A stretch of 64,000 nucleotides of DNA, from the NCBI GenBank assembly GCA_944324305.1, contig CALUVV010000009.1, positions 1 to 64,000 on the forward strand, given 5' to 3'. Origin of the DNA: Candidatus Gastranaerophilales bacterium (lineage in GTDB: Bacteria > Cyanobacteriota > Vampirovibrionia > Gastranaerophilales > Gastranaerophilaceae). The position numbers and the translations under genes were made by a program. The notes under the pieces were generated by a model that saw nothing but the letters and a program-made list of their open reading frames with translations, was not told the origin of the DNA and made no database searches. Position 1 is the first letter of the stretch. Every line of letters starts with the position of its first letter. Of the stretch, positions 27,385 through 36,396 are shown one piece after another.

Positions 27385-28500
27385 TTATAAATCCTTTGAC
27401 TTGTAAAATGCTGCAATTGCGCAGAGAAACGCAAACGGCGGGAATATTGCGGTTATAAACGGATGCAATACACCTTTTTCTGCTAATAAATCGAAGAACG
27501 GCAGAGTTATATAGTATAAAAATATACAGCCTATTGCAATTGTAAAACCGACCAGTCTTTGTTCTCTCGGTTTGCTGAAGCCTAATAATGCTCCCATAAT
27601 TGCAAGAAGCACGCATACAAACGGATGGAAAAATCTTTGCAGATACTTGTTAAGCATATATCTGTATTCTTCATCCAGCCCCTCTTTTTTCAGGAGTTTT
27701 ATGTAATTATGCAAATCTCTGTTATTGATTTCACGTTCTTTTTTTACGGAATATGTCATAAGAATAAATGCGTTTTTTGCTGATTCGCCCTGCAGAATGT
27801 CCATTTTAGGTAATTTGTTTATCTCTGTAAATATTCCGTCATTTGAGATATCATATTTTGTTATGTCGTATAATTCCCATCTGTCAGGGAAATTCTTGCC
27901 CGTTTTGGCATAAAATATATTTTGAAGCTGATGAACATCTGTGTAACGTTTTTTGGAGAAATCCAAAACAATTACATTATACATTGTGTCTTTTGAAAAC
28001 TTAGATACGACTACAGCCTGTGTCGGCACGTTATTTTTGTCTTTCTGGGTGTAAATGTATTGTGTTGATATGTAACCGCCTTTAAGCGCTCCGGCTTTAT
28101 TTACCGAATACGGTATAAGCTTGTCGCAGGTTACAAAGCACAGCCATGTTACAATCAGGCTTAATACCAGAACAGGAGCAATAATCCTTTGAAAAGACAA
28201 GCCCACCGCCCTGAATATTGTAAGTTCGGAATCTTTGCTTAATTTGTCGAAAGTAAAAAGTGTTCCCAGAAGCAGACCGACCGGAAATGCTTTCCCGAGG
28301 ATTTTCGGCAGTTCGTAAAAAATAACAAGTACAGCAGTTTTAACTCCGTAATCCCCTGCAAGAGTTTTCTTGATGGTATTTAAAAGCATTTCGGGAGCAA
28401 TCCAAACAACCGTAAAAAGTAATATTGCAACAAAAGTTGCCATCATTACCTGATTAAAAATATACCTGTCGTAAATGGTGATTTTCGGAAATAATTTCAT
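27385..28500 (-). CDS. lptG: LptF/LptG family lipopolysaccharide export permease
   Basis: 371 residues: about six membrane helices with a periplasmic beta domain between helices 3 and 4. Family features include YIFNQVMMATFVAILLFTVVWIAPEML and FYELPKILGKAFPVGLLLGTLFTFDKLSKDSELTIFRAVG. With LptB it extracts lipopolysaccharide from the inner membrane. Only one permease gene is next to lptB, so it may form a homodimer or pair with a distant copy. Start and lptB stop overlap (TAATG). Confidence 0.88.
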   Translation of the reverse strand: MKLFPKITIYDRYIFNQVMMATFVAILLFTVVWIAPEMLLNTIKKTLAGDYGVKTAVLVIFYELPKILGKAFPVGLLLGTLFTFDKLSKDSELTIFRAVGLSFQRIIAPVLVLSLIVTWLCFVTCDKLIPYSVNKAGALKGGYISTQYIYTQKDKNNVPTQAVVVSKFSKDTMYNVIVLDFSKKRYTDVHQLQNIFYAKTGKNFPDRWELYDITKYDISNDGIFTEINKLPKMDILQGESAKNAFILMTYSVKKEREINNRDLHNYIKLLKKEGLDEEYRYMLNKYLQRFFHPFVCVLLAIMGALLGFSKPREQRLVGFTIAIGCIFLYYITLPFFDLLAEKGVLHPFITAIFPPFAFLCAIAAFYKSKDL

Positions 28501-29225
28501 TACAGAGCAAAATCCTTTCCTAAATAAAATTCTTTAGCAACAGGGTCATTCGCAACATCAACACTTTTACCCTGAATTTTAATTTTTCCGTCAAATATTA
28601 CATAGGCTCTGTCGGTAATTGAAAGTGTTGCTTTCGGGTTGTGGTCGGTAATCAATACCCCTAACCCTTTTTCTTTTGAAATTTTTCTTATATTGTCTTT
28701 GATATCTCCGATTGCAATCGGGTCAATACCTGCAAAAGGTTCGTCAAGCAGCATAAAATCAGGGCTTGCCGCAAGAGCTCTTGCTATTTCTACCCTTCTT
28801 CTTTCACCGCCTGAAAGTGAAACAGCAGCGTATGAGCGTAATCTCAAAATCCCGAATTCTGTCAAAAGTTCTTCTAACTTTCTTTTTTTCTCATTGACAG
28901 TTAATTTGTCATTCATTTCAAGAACAAGTTTAATATTATCTTCAACCGATAATTTTCTGAAAATTGAAGCTTCCTGCGGAAGATACCCGATACCGGCTTT
29001 TGCACGTTCATTCATCGGCCAGCAGGAAATATCTTCTCCGTCAAGAAAAATATGTCCTTTATTCGGCTTTACAAGTCCCACTACCATATAAAACGTTGTA
29101 GTTTTCCCTGCACCGTTCGGCCCCAGCAGACAAACAACTTCGCCTTTGTTAATATCAAAAGTAACATCGTTTACGACGCTTCTGTCACCGTATATTTTAA
29201 TCAGGTTTTTAGCTTCAATCCTCAT
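28500..29225 (-). CDS. lptB: LPS export ATPase LptB
   Basis: 241 residues: Walker A GPNGAGKTT, Q-loop YLPQEASIFRKLSV, ABC signature LSGGERRRVEIARAL and Walker B FMLLDEPFAGIDP. The sequence after the Q-loop is typical of LptB. It powers lipopolysaccharide transport with the LptF/G permease. An AAGGGGT site precedes the start; first gene of the lptB-lptG-NAGPA operon. Confidence 0.95.
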   Translation of the reverse strand: MRIEAKNLIKIYGDRSVVNDVTFDINKGEVVCLLGPNGAGKTTTFYMVVGLVKPNKGHIFLDGEDISCWPMNERAKAGIGYLPQEASIFRKLSVEDNIKLVLEMNDKLTVNEKKRKLEELLTEFGILRLRSYAAVSLSGGERRRVEIARALAASPDFMLLDEPFAGIDPIAIGDIKDNIRKISKEKGLGVLITDHNPKATLSITDRAYVIFDGKIKIQGKSVDVANDPVAKEFYLGKDFAL

Positions 29226-29342
29226 TGCATACCCCTTCTATCTATAAGAACATTTTACTTGAAAAAAACTTATATTGCAATTATATTGAAACTTTTCATA
29301 ATATCTGCTAAAATAGTAATAAACAAAAGAAAGGAGCAAAAA

Positions 29343-30091
29343 ATGAAAATATTTCAAACAGTCGGGGGGGGGGCAATTCTGTAGCTCCCTTTGGAGGATT
29401 TACCCTTGCGGAAGTACTTGTAACATTAGGAATTATTGGAGTGGTTTCTGCAATGACAGTACCTTCTTTGATGCAAAATCACCAGAGAAAAACTTATGTT
29501 ACACAACTGCATAAGGTTTATAACGAAATGCAGCAGGCATTTTTACAATATATGACCGACAAAAATGCTATAGATTTGCGTGAAGCGGGTTTAACCAGCG
29601 CGCAAGAAGCACAAAATTTTATGAAAAAATATCTTAAAGTTGTGACTGATTGCGGAGGACTTACAAAAGAACCGTGTATTTCTGAGACGTACAAGAATAT
29701 GAACGGTACAGCTGCTGCGGGGATGAACGGTGCTTGGGACGGAGCGTGTACTGTACTATCATCAGGTGCAAGTGTATGCATTGACCATGCTTCCAAATAT
29801 TCGGGAACTGTTGAAGGTAAAACATATTATTACGGTGCTTTTATGGTTGATGTAAACGGGTTAAAAGGTCCTAATATTGTCGGCAGGGATTTATTCAGAA
29901 TGTATTATTTCATGGACGGTACAATAGATGAGTTTTCCGGTAACCCTTATTGCAGAAAAGAAGGACTATGCAACGGATCAGATTTAAAAACCCTAAGAGA
30001 AAACAACTTTAATGCTTCGTGTGCTGGAAGTACCGATGGTATCGGATGTTTCGGTAAAATCCTTAATGACAATTGGGAGATGACATATTAA
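29343..30091 (+). CDS. Type IV pilin-like protein, out of frame at a G10 tract (likely phase-variable)
   Basis: The ATG at 29343 has a strong AAAGGAG site. Translation reads MKIFQTV, enters ten G and hits a stop at 29382 after 13 residues. In another frame the sequence continues GGFTLAEVLVTLGIIGVVSAMTVPS, a class III/IV prepilin N-terminus with Glu5, then about 200 residues of a Cys-containing pilin head with DVNGLKGPNIVGRDLF. A tract of 8 or 11 G would join the two frames. No other start codon allows a full signal segment. It is either a phase-variable gene in its off state, a homopolymer sequencing error, or a recent frameshift. The tract itself is not in doubt. Confidence 0.75.
29364..29373 (+). 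repeat. Poly-G tract (10 G) in the pilin leader
   Basis: Ten consecutive G in an AT-rich genome, 21 nt after the ATG of the pilin gene. In-frame lengths are 8 and 11. The same length recurs at 57163-57172. Confidence 0.95.
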
Positions 30092-30297
30092 CAATTGTAA
30101 ATATATATTATATATATGTTTAGGATATCTGTGCTTGTGGAATACATAAAGTATAAACCATTTTCTTTTTCTTTATTTTCTCCTACACACACATTAACCT
30201 TTTACCAAATATGAGATTGGCCGTTAACAGCGGCTATTTTTATGAAACAGCTTAATAAAAACTTAAAACCCGCAGGCAAAGTCATAGTCGCGGATTG

Positions 30298-30338
30298 CAG
30301 GCAGACACAACTACTCCGTTTATCATTGTGTCTGCCTG
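30298..30338. repeat. Strong 13-bp hairpin next to the trpS stop codon
   Basis: CAGGCAGACACAA and TTGTGTCTGCCTG form a perfect 13-bp stem with a 15-nt loop. No T-run follows on either strand, so it is not a standard terminator. It may stop trpS transcripts or protect a 3' end. The 30092-30297 stretch otherwise shows nothing convincing. Confidence 0.55.
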
Positions 30339-30343
30339 ATGCT

Positions 30344-31345
30344 TTAGTACATTCCTATAATATTTCTTACTTCATTTAAAATTTTGCGTGCTTCAATTCG
30401 TGCTTTTTCGGAACCTTCCTGAATAATTTTTTGAACTTCTTCAGTATGAGCTTCATAGTAGCGTCGTTTTTCTCTTATCGGGGCGAATTTTTCGTTAATT
30501 AATGCCCCGAGCTGGCGTTTGCAGTCGGCACAGCCGCGCAGTCCTTTTTCACATTCGCATTTTACGGTTTCAACCTGTTCTTCGGTTCCGAATATTTTCC
30601 AGTATTTGAATGCAACTTCACATTCTTCGGGATGTCCCGGGTCATCTTTTCTCATTCTGCTTCTGTCGGTAATTGCGCTCATTATTTTTTTAGCTGTAAC
30701 TTCTTCCGTGTCGGAGATTTTAATATCATTTTGGAAAGATTTGCCCATTTTGTTACCGTCAAGTCCGCAAATTAGCGAACAATGGTTAAGAAGCGGTTTA
30801 GGCTCTTTGAAAAATTCCGTTTTGTATATGTTATTAAAACGTCTTGCAATATCTCTGGTAATTTCAATATGCGCAACCTGGTCAATTCCGACCGGAACTG
30901 CCGTTGCATTAAACATCATTATATCAGCGCTCATTAATACGGGATAACCCATAAGGCCGTAGCTTATTTGAGAATTTGCTCCTTCTTTTGTACGAAGAAT
31001 TTTTGCCATATCTTTTAAGGTCGGGTCGCGTTCCACCCAGTTTTGAGGGGTTACCATACTCAAATAAATATTTAATTCCGCAATTTCAGGAACTAAAGAC
31101 TGTACATAAATAGTGGAAATATTCGGATCAATTCCGCATGCAAGCCAGTCGATTACAACGTCTTTTACATCCTGCTTTAAATTTTCTGTTTTATCGTATT
31201 TGGTTGTAAGAGCGTGCCAGTCAGCTACAAAGAAATAACTTTCATATTCATGCTGCAGCTTAACCCAGTTTTGTATTACACCCAGATAATGTCCGAGATG
31301 TAATTTCCCTGTTGATCTCATTCCTGATACAATTCTTTCTTTCAT
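30344..31345 (-). CDS. trpS: Tryptophan-tRNA ligase
   Basis: 333 residues from the ATG at 31345 (AAAGGG upstream); an earlier in-frame start would add a tail absent from the family. It has class I motifs GKLHLGHYLG (HIGH) and NKMGKS (KMSKS), and family sequences FVADWHALTTKY, GYPVLMSADIMMFNA and PVGIDQVAHIE. It charges tRNA-Trp. Single-gene transcript. Confidence 0.96.
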   Translation of the reverse strand: MKERIVSGMRSTGKLHLGHYLGVIQNWVKLQHEYESYFFVADWHALTTKYDKTENLKQDVKDVVIDWLACGIDPNISTIYVQSLVPEIAELNIYLSMVTPQNWVERDPTLKDMAKILRTKEGANSQISYGLMGYPVLMSADIMMFNATAVPVGIDQVAHIEITRDIARRFNNIYKTEFFKEPKPLLNHCSLICGLDGNKMGKSFQNDIKISDTEEVTAKKIMSAITDRSRMRKDDPGHPEECEVAFKYWKIFGTEEQVETVKCECEKGLRGCADCKRQLGALINEKFAPIREKRRYYEAHTEEVQKIIQEGSEKARIEARKILNEVRNIIGMY

Positions 31346-31442
31346 AGCACACCCTTTCTTTTCCCTGACTATTATATCAAAAAAAAAGATGCTTTTAAAA
31401 AACATCTTTTTTGCTATTCCTTTTTTCCTAATTTCCTATTGA

Positions 31443-31727
31443 TTATCTAACGACTTGTGAAACAAAGTTTACTGCTTCAAAGAATGAATCTTTTACAAAT
31501 TCTTTTGCCAGAGTTGAGATTGGCCTGTTTTCAATAACATCAAATACGTAATAAATCGGGTCTTTTGAATTATTAAAACGCATTCTTCTGTCTTTTTGAG
31601 CAAGATAGTTGTAATCTTCTATATTAAATTCTTTTGCTTCAACTTTTCTTTTACGCTTTCTTGTTAAAGCTCCGAATTGGCCGTTGCCGCCTGTATTGTT
31701 ATTTGATTCTGCTGTTGTCGGTAACAT
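31443..31727 (-). CDS. Unassigned 94-residue protein with basic segment
   Basis: The N-terminus is Asn/Gly-rich and disordered (ESNNNTGGNGQFG), followed by TRKRKRKVEAKEF and a more ordered C-terminal half (DPIYYVFDVIENRPISTLAKEF). No signal peptide or membrane helix. No family recognised. AGAGAGAAAAAGAAA upstream of the ATG is a weak ribosome site. Confidence 0.5.
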   Translation of the reverse strand: MLPTTAESNNNTGGNGQFGALTRKRKRKVEAKEFNIEDYNYLAQKDRRMRFNNSKDPIYYVFDVIENRPISTLAKEFVKDSFFEAVNFVSQVVR

Positions 31728-31775
31728 TTTCTTTTTCTCTCTCTTTATTTATCTCTTACATATATATAAAGTATA

Positions 31776-31806
31776 GCCTTCAAAAAAAATTGCTTTTTTT
31801 GAAGGC
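31776..31806 (-). terminator. Terminator-like hairpin after the efflux operon
   Basis: GCCTTCAAAAAAA and TTTTTTTGAAGGC pair around a short loop, 30 nt after the stop of the TolC-like gene. The T-run is inside the stem rather than after it, so its strength is uncertain. Confidence 0.55.
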
Positions 31807-31836
31807 ATATTGTTAACATTTGTTAAAGAAATTGTT

Positions 31837-33252
31837 TTACTGGCCTAATTCAATTATATCGCTTGCATTAGCCGTTAAATTTTTTCCTATGGCTTTTTCA
31901 AGAGAAGCTTTTGCGGAATTATACTGATACAAAGCGTTGTAATAGCTTAGCTGCGCCTGCTGGTAGTTAATCTGTGCATCTTTAAGCTCTGTGGGATTGG
32001 CTTCGCCGACGCGGTATCTTCCGTATGAAAGCTCATAGTTTTCTTTTGCCTGCTTAACGCCGAGCATTGCAACGGGCATTTGATTTTTCTTTTCTTCCAA
32101 AAGCAGATAGGCGTTTTGAATTTCCAGATAAATCTGGTTTTGTGTATTTTTTGCATTGGCAATTTCTTTGTCATACAAGTATCTTGCTTCCTGAATTTCA
32201 TTTTTAATAAGCATTCCGTTTACAGTCGGAAAATTTAAGTATCCGCCGATATTATAACCGTGGTTGTTAGTCCAGCTTTTTCCGCCGACCTGAAACTGGC
32301 CTTCAACTGATAAAGTCGGGAAATACGATTTTTTTACGAGTTTTAAGGTCTGATTTGCACTTTCAACTTTAAGTTCGGCAAGCTTTAGTTCCGGTCTGGC
32401 ATCCCTTGCAATTTCTATAGACTTATTAAACGTTATATCAACGGGCTGGTATTTTAAACGTTCCTGAACATTGTATTTATCAATGAACGGAACACCCATA
32501 ACGTTATTTAATTTTGCAACTGCGAGATTTACAGCGTTATCTGCCTGAATAAGCTGTAATTTAGCATTGCTCAGGTTAACCTCGGCTATCGTAACATCAA
32601 CTTTGGGGTTCATTCCTATTTCATAGAAAGCTTTTGCCTGATTATAAAACATTTCAAATTTATTAACCGTATCTTCGGCAACACGTCTGTTTTCAAACGC
32701 ATACAGCAAGTTATAATATGCATCCTTTGTCTGGTAGATTACATCATTAATAGTTGCTCCCAAAGTTGTTTTATAGGCTTCGTAATCCAGACGTTTAATC
32801 GTTGCCTGATTTTGGGTTACACCGAAGTCATAAAGCATCTGCTGCAGGGTTACCTGCCCGAGTATATAGTAATTAAAAGTAAGGTTTCTTCCTAATGCGT
32901 CTGACAATTGCAATTGACGAATTCTTGTATAACCTGTCTGCCAGCTTAATTGCGGAAAGTAATTTGACCAGACCTGTTTAATTCTTGCGTCAGATGCCAG
33001 AATATCATGGAATGCCGCGTTTATCTGCGGATTGTTGCCGAGCGCAAGTTCAATGCATTTGTCGAGTGTCATATCTATATTTTTTTCAACCGAACCCTCA
33101 ATTATAAAATCTGCTTTATCTGTTTTTTTAGGCAAAACTGCTTCTGCAGCAGGGTATTCTTTTTCGTTTACTTCGTTGCCTATGTCCTGACAAAAAGCAT
33201 TCACAGAAGTAAGCCCTGTTATTAAACATAATAATATGATTTTCTTTAACAT
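31837..33252 (-). CDS. TolC-family outer membrane efflux protein
   Basis: 471 residues with a signal peptide and two internally repeated outer membrane efflux domains with long helices (KDAYYNLLYAFENRRVAEDTVNKFE; EIQNAYLLLEEKKNQMPVAMLGVKQAKENYELSYGRYRVGEANPTELKDAQ). Trimers form the exit channel of tripartite pumps. It is translated directly after the RND gene (1 nt), so it is the dedicated channel of this pump. Confidence 0.92.
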   Translation of the reverse strand: MLKKIILLCLITGLTSVNAFCQDIGNEVNEKEYPAAEAVLPKKTDKADFIIEGSVEKNIDMTLDKCIELALGNNPQINAAFHDILASDARIKQVWSNYFPQLSWQTGYTRIRQLQLSDALGRNLTFNYYILGQVTLQQMLYDFGVTQNQATIKRLDYEAYKTTLGATINDVIYQTKDAYYNLLYAFENRRVAEDTVNKFEMFYNQAKAFYEIGMNPKVDVTIAEVNLSNAKLQLIQADNAVNLAVAKLNNVMGVPFIDKYNVQERLKYQPVDITFNKSIEIARDARPELKLAELKVESANQTLKLVKKSYFPTLSVEGQFQVGGKSWTNNHGYNIGGYLNFPTVNGMLIKNEIQEARYLYDKEIANAKNTQNQIYLEIQNAYLLLEEKKNQMPVAMLGVKQAKENYELSYGRYRVGEANPTELKDAQINYQQAQLSYYNALYQYNSAKASLEKAIGKNLTANASDIIELGQ

Positions 33253-36200
33253 TTAGTTATCCTTTTTTTTGAAGTTTTTTGCTCTTTGAGCGATATAGAC
33301 TTTTAAGTCTTCAACAAGAACGAAAAATGCGGGAACAAGAAATGTTCCGATAAACGCAACAGCCATCATTCCGCCGAATACCGTCATACCTACGGAATTT
33401 CGGCTTGCGGCACCTGCGCCTTTTGCAAATACAAGCGGTAAAAGCCCGAGAATAAAAGCGATGTTTGTCATCATTACGGCTCTGAACCTTAACTTGGCAG
33501 CCTGTAATGCGGATTCTTTAATCCCCATTCCCGACTGGTGTGCATCTTTAGCAAATTCAATAATCAGAATTGCCTGTTTTGTTGATAAGCCGATTAACAT
33601 TACAAGACCGATTTGCGAGTAAAGGTCAAGAGAATATCCCGAAACATACTGGAAGAACAATGCTCCGACCAATGCAACGGGAGATATTAAAAGTACGGCA
33701 ATCGGAAGCATCCAGCTTTCATAAAGCCCTACAAGGAACAGGTAGATGAAAACAAGCGACATTGCAAGGATAGGACCGATTTGCCCGCTTGATTCTTTTT
33801 CCTGCAGCGAACTTCCTGACCAGGCGTAACCCATATCTTTCGGAAGAACTTCTGCGGAAAGGTTTTCCATAGTACTCATTGCCTGACCCGAGCTTACGCC
33901 GTTACGCGCCTGACCGTTAATTAATATTGAAGGATACATGTTAAACCTTGTTAAACTGTAAGGCCCTACAATATTGGTTATATTAACGAGGGCAGACAGC
34001 GGAACCATGGTTCCTGCCTTATTTTTAACGTATATTTTGTCAATATCGGCAGGTTTTTCTCTGAATTCTGAATCCGCCTGTAAATATACACGATATACAC
34101 GACCGTATTTATTAAAGTCATTGACGTAAGATTTGCCGAAATAACCTGAAAGCGCGCTGTAAATCTCAGAGATATCAACGCCCTGAGCAAGTGCTTTATC
34201 TTCATCAACTTTTATAAGCAATTGCGGTAAGTCAGCGGTAAATGATGTATAAACCATCTGGAAATCGGGACTTTTGTTAGCTTCTCCGATAATCTTCTGC
34301 GCTTCCTGATAAAGCTCCTGAGGAGTTCTGTCACCTTTGTCGAGAAGCTGGTATTCAAAACCGCCGAACATACCCAAACCTGAAATTGAAGGCGGAGAGA
34401 ACGAAGCAACAGTCGCTGACGGGTAATTCGCAAATTCCTTTTTAATCTTGCTTAAAATACTTTGCATTGACTGGTCTTTGCTTTTACGTTCAGACCAATT
34501 TTTCAGCTGCGCTACGATTAAGGCTGTGTTTTCTCCCGAATAGCCTACAAGGTTAATCGTCGTATCAACGCCGTCTATATTTAAAATTCTGTTTTCAACT
34601 TCTGTCGCGACCATTTCAGTTCTTGAAGCCGAAGAACCGTCGGGAAGCTGTATTTGCGTAAATACTGCACCTTTATCTTCAGTAGGCAGAAAGCCTTTAG
34701 GTATAAGATAAAACATTCCGGCAGTAAACAATATAATTCCCGCAAAAAGAGTTATAGTAATTTTCGGGGAATTAATAAATATTTTTACGCCTTCAAGATA
34801 CTTATCTCTTATGCTGTTAAACCAGTCGTCAAATTTTTGTATAAACTCAAAGTCTGCTTTTTCCTCGCCTGATTTTAAAATCATAGCGCACAATGCAGGG
34901 GCCAGAGTTAAAGCAACAAGAGTTGACAGCCCGATTGAAGATGCAATACACAGCGCAAACTGTCTGAACATCTGCCCGGTAATCCCTGACATAAACGATA
35001 CGGGAACAAATACGGCCATTAATACAAGAGATGTGGCAAGTACTGCGCCGAATACTTCTTTCATTGTCACTTCGGTTGCATCAACGGGATTTTTGCCTTC
35101 CTGAATGTGCCTTTGCGTATTTTCAAGTACAACGATGGCGTCATCTACTACCAGACCTACGGCAAGAACCAGTCCGAAAAGGATTAGCAGGTTTATTGAA
35201 AAACCGAGAATATTCATAAATATAAATACACCGATTAGCGAAACAGGGATTGCGCAGAAAGGTATAAGCGCGGCTCTGCCGCTGCCGAGAAACATATAAG
35301 TTACGATACCTACAAGAACAATTGCAAGTCCTATGGCATTTATAACTTCTTTAATGGATTCTCTTACGAATTCCGTTTCGTCACGCTGAATTTTATATTC
35401 AATGCCTTGCGGGAAACTTTTGCTTAATTCTTCCATTTTTGCTCTGATTTTATTTGAAAGATCAATCGCATTTGCTTCGGGGAGCTGGCTTATTGAAATA
35501 ATAGCGGAATCCTTGCCGCCGATACGTGAGAAATAAGAATAACTTTCCGCACCGAGTTCAACTCTTGCGATATCTTTAAGCTTGATTTGAGAGCCGTCTG
35601 CTTTAGAACGAATAATTATATCTTCAAACTCGGACACATCTTTTAAACGTCCTTTAGTTCTCATTGTAAGCTTAATCATTTGTTTGTTCTTCATCGGTTC
35701 GACACCGAGGTCGCCTGCGGGAACCTGCGTGTTCTGGGATTGAATTGCGGCATTAACTTCTGAAACGGAAACTCCGAGGTTTGCCATTTTCGTAGCATCG
35801 AGCCAAATTCTCATTGAGTAATCGGAAGAACCGAATACTGCAACTTTACCTACCCCTTTGATACGTGCAAGTTCGTCTTTAATATATATTGATGCGTAGT
35901 TTGCAATATATAAAGAGTCATAAGTATGTGTGGGTGAGTTTACCGAAATCATCATTAAACCCGGGCCGCCCGTAGATTTTTTTACGGATAAACCGTATCT
36001 TCTTACTTCTTCAGGCAGACGCGGAGTAACAAGCTGGAGCTGGTTTTGAACGTTTACAACCGCCATATCGGGGTCTGACCCGATTTCAAAATACAGAGTA
36101 AGCTGATATTGACCGTTTTGTGATGTCGATGACATATAAATCATATCTTCAACACCGTTCAATTGCGCTTCAACAGGTGCGGCAATCGTGTCTTCAACAA

Positions 36201-36381
36201 CGTCCGAACTTGCACCCGCATAAGTTGCGGTTACAACAACCTGCGGCGGAGTGATTGACGGGTATTCTTCCAGAGGAAGCGCCGTAATCATAAGCATACC
36301 TGCAAGCATTATCGCAAGTGATATTACTATCGCCAGTTTAGGGCGTTTTATAAATAAATTACCTTGTTTTTCGTTTTCCAT
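33253..36381 (-). CDS. RND multidrug efflux transporter (AcrB/HAE1 family)
   Basis: 1042 residues, full length. It has the usual start FIKRPKLAIVISLAIMLAGM, 12 membrane helices, two large periplasmic loops, and the proton relay Asp pair in helix 4 (GLVLAVGLVVDDAIVVLEN). GLSTKQAILIIEFAKDAHQSG in helix 10-11 is also typical. It exports hydrophobic compounds by proton antiport with the adaptor and TolC-like partners on both sides. Substrates cannot be told from sequence. Confidence 0.95.
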   Translation of the reverse strand: MENEKQGNLFIKRPKLAIVISLAIMLAGMLMITALPLEEYPSITPPQVVVTATYAGASSDVVEDTIAAPVEAQLNGVEDMIYMSSTSQNGQYQLTLYFEIGSDPDMAVVNVQNQLQLVTPRLPEEVRRYGLSVKKSTGGPGLMMISVNSPTHTYDSLYIANYASIYIKDELARIKGVGKVAVFGSSDYSMRIWLDATKMANLGVSVSEVNAAIQSQNTQVPAGDLGVEPMKNKQMIKLTMRTKGRLKDVSEFEDIIIRSKADGSQIKLKDIARVELGAESYSYFSRIGGKDSAIISISQLPEANAIDLSNKIRAKMEELSKSFPQGIEYKIQRDETEFVRESIKEVINAIGLAIVLVGIVTYMFLGSGRAALIPFCAIPVSLIGVFIFMNILGFSINLLILFGLVLAVGLVVDDAIVVLENTQRHIQEGKNPVDATEVTMKEVFGAVLATSLVLMAVFVPVSFMSGITGQMFRQFALCIASSIGLSTLVALTLAPALCAMILKSGEEKADFEFIQKFDDWFNSIRDKYLEGVKIFINSPKITITLFAGIILFTAGMFYLIPKGFLPTEDKGAVFTQIQLPDGSSASRTEMVATEVENRILNIDGVDTTINLVGYSGENTALIVAQLKNWSERKSKDQSMQSILSKIKKEFANYPSATVASFSPPSISGLGMFGGFEYQLLDKGDRTPQELYQEAQKIIGEANKSPDFQMVYTSFTADLPQLLIKVDEDKALAQGVDISEIYSALSGYFGKSYVNDFNKYGRVYRVYLQADSEFREKPADIDKIYVKNKAGTMVPLSALVNITNIVGPYSLTRFNMYPSILINGQARNGVSSGQAMSTMENLSAEVLPKDMGYAWSGSSLQEKESSGQIGPILAMSLVFIYLFLVGLYESWMLPIAVLLISPVALVGALFFQYVSGYSLDLYSQIGLVMLIGLSTKQAILIIEFAKDAHQSGMGIKESALQAAKLRFRAVMMTNIAFILGLLPLVFAKGAGAASRNSVGMTVFGGMMAVAFIGTFLVPAFFVLVEDLKVYIAQRAKNFKKKDN

Positions 36382-36396
36382 TATATCCCTTTAAAA

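Noticed and set aside
30092-30297. A small RNA or tRNA gene between the pilin and trpS
   Set aside because: No cloverleaf, CCA end or promoter-terminator pair is visible; only the hairpin at 30298-30338 stands out.
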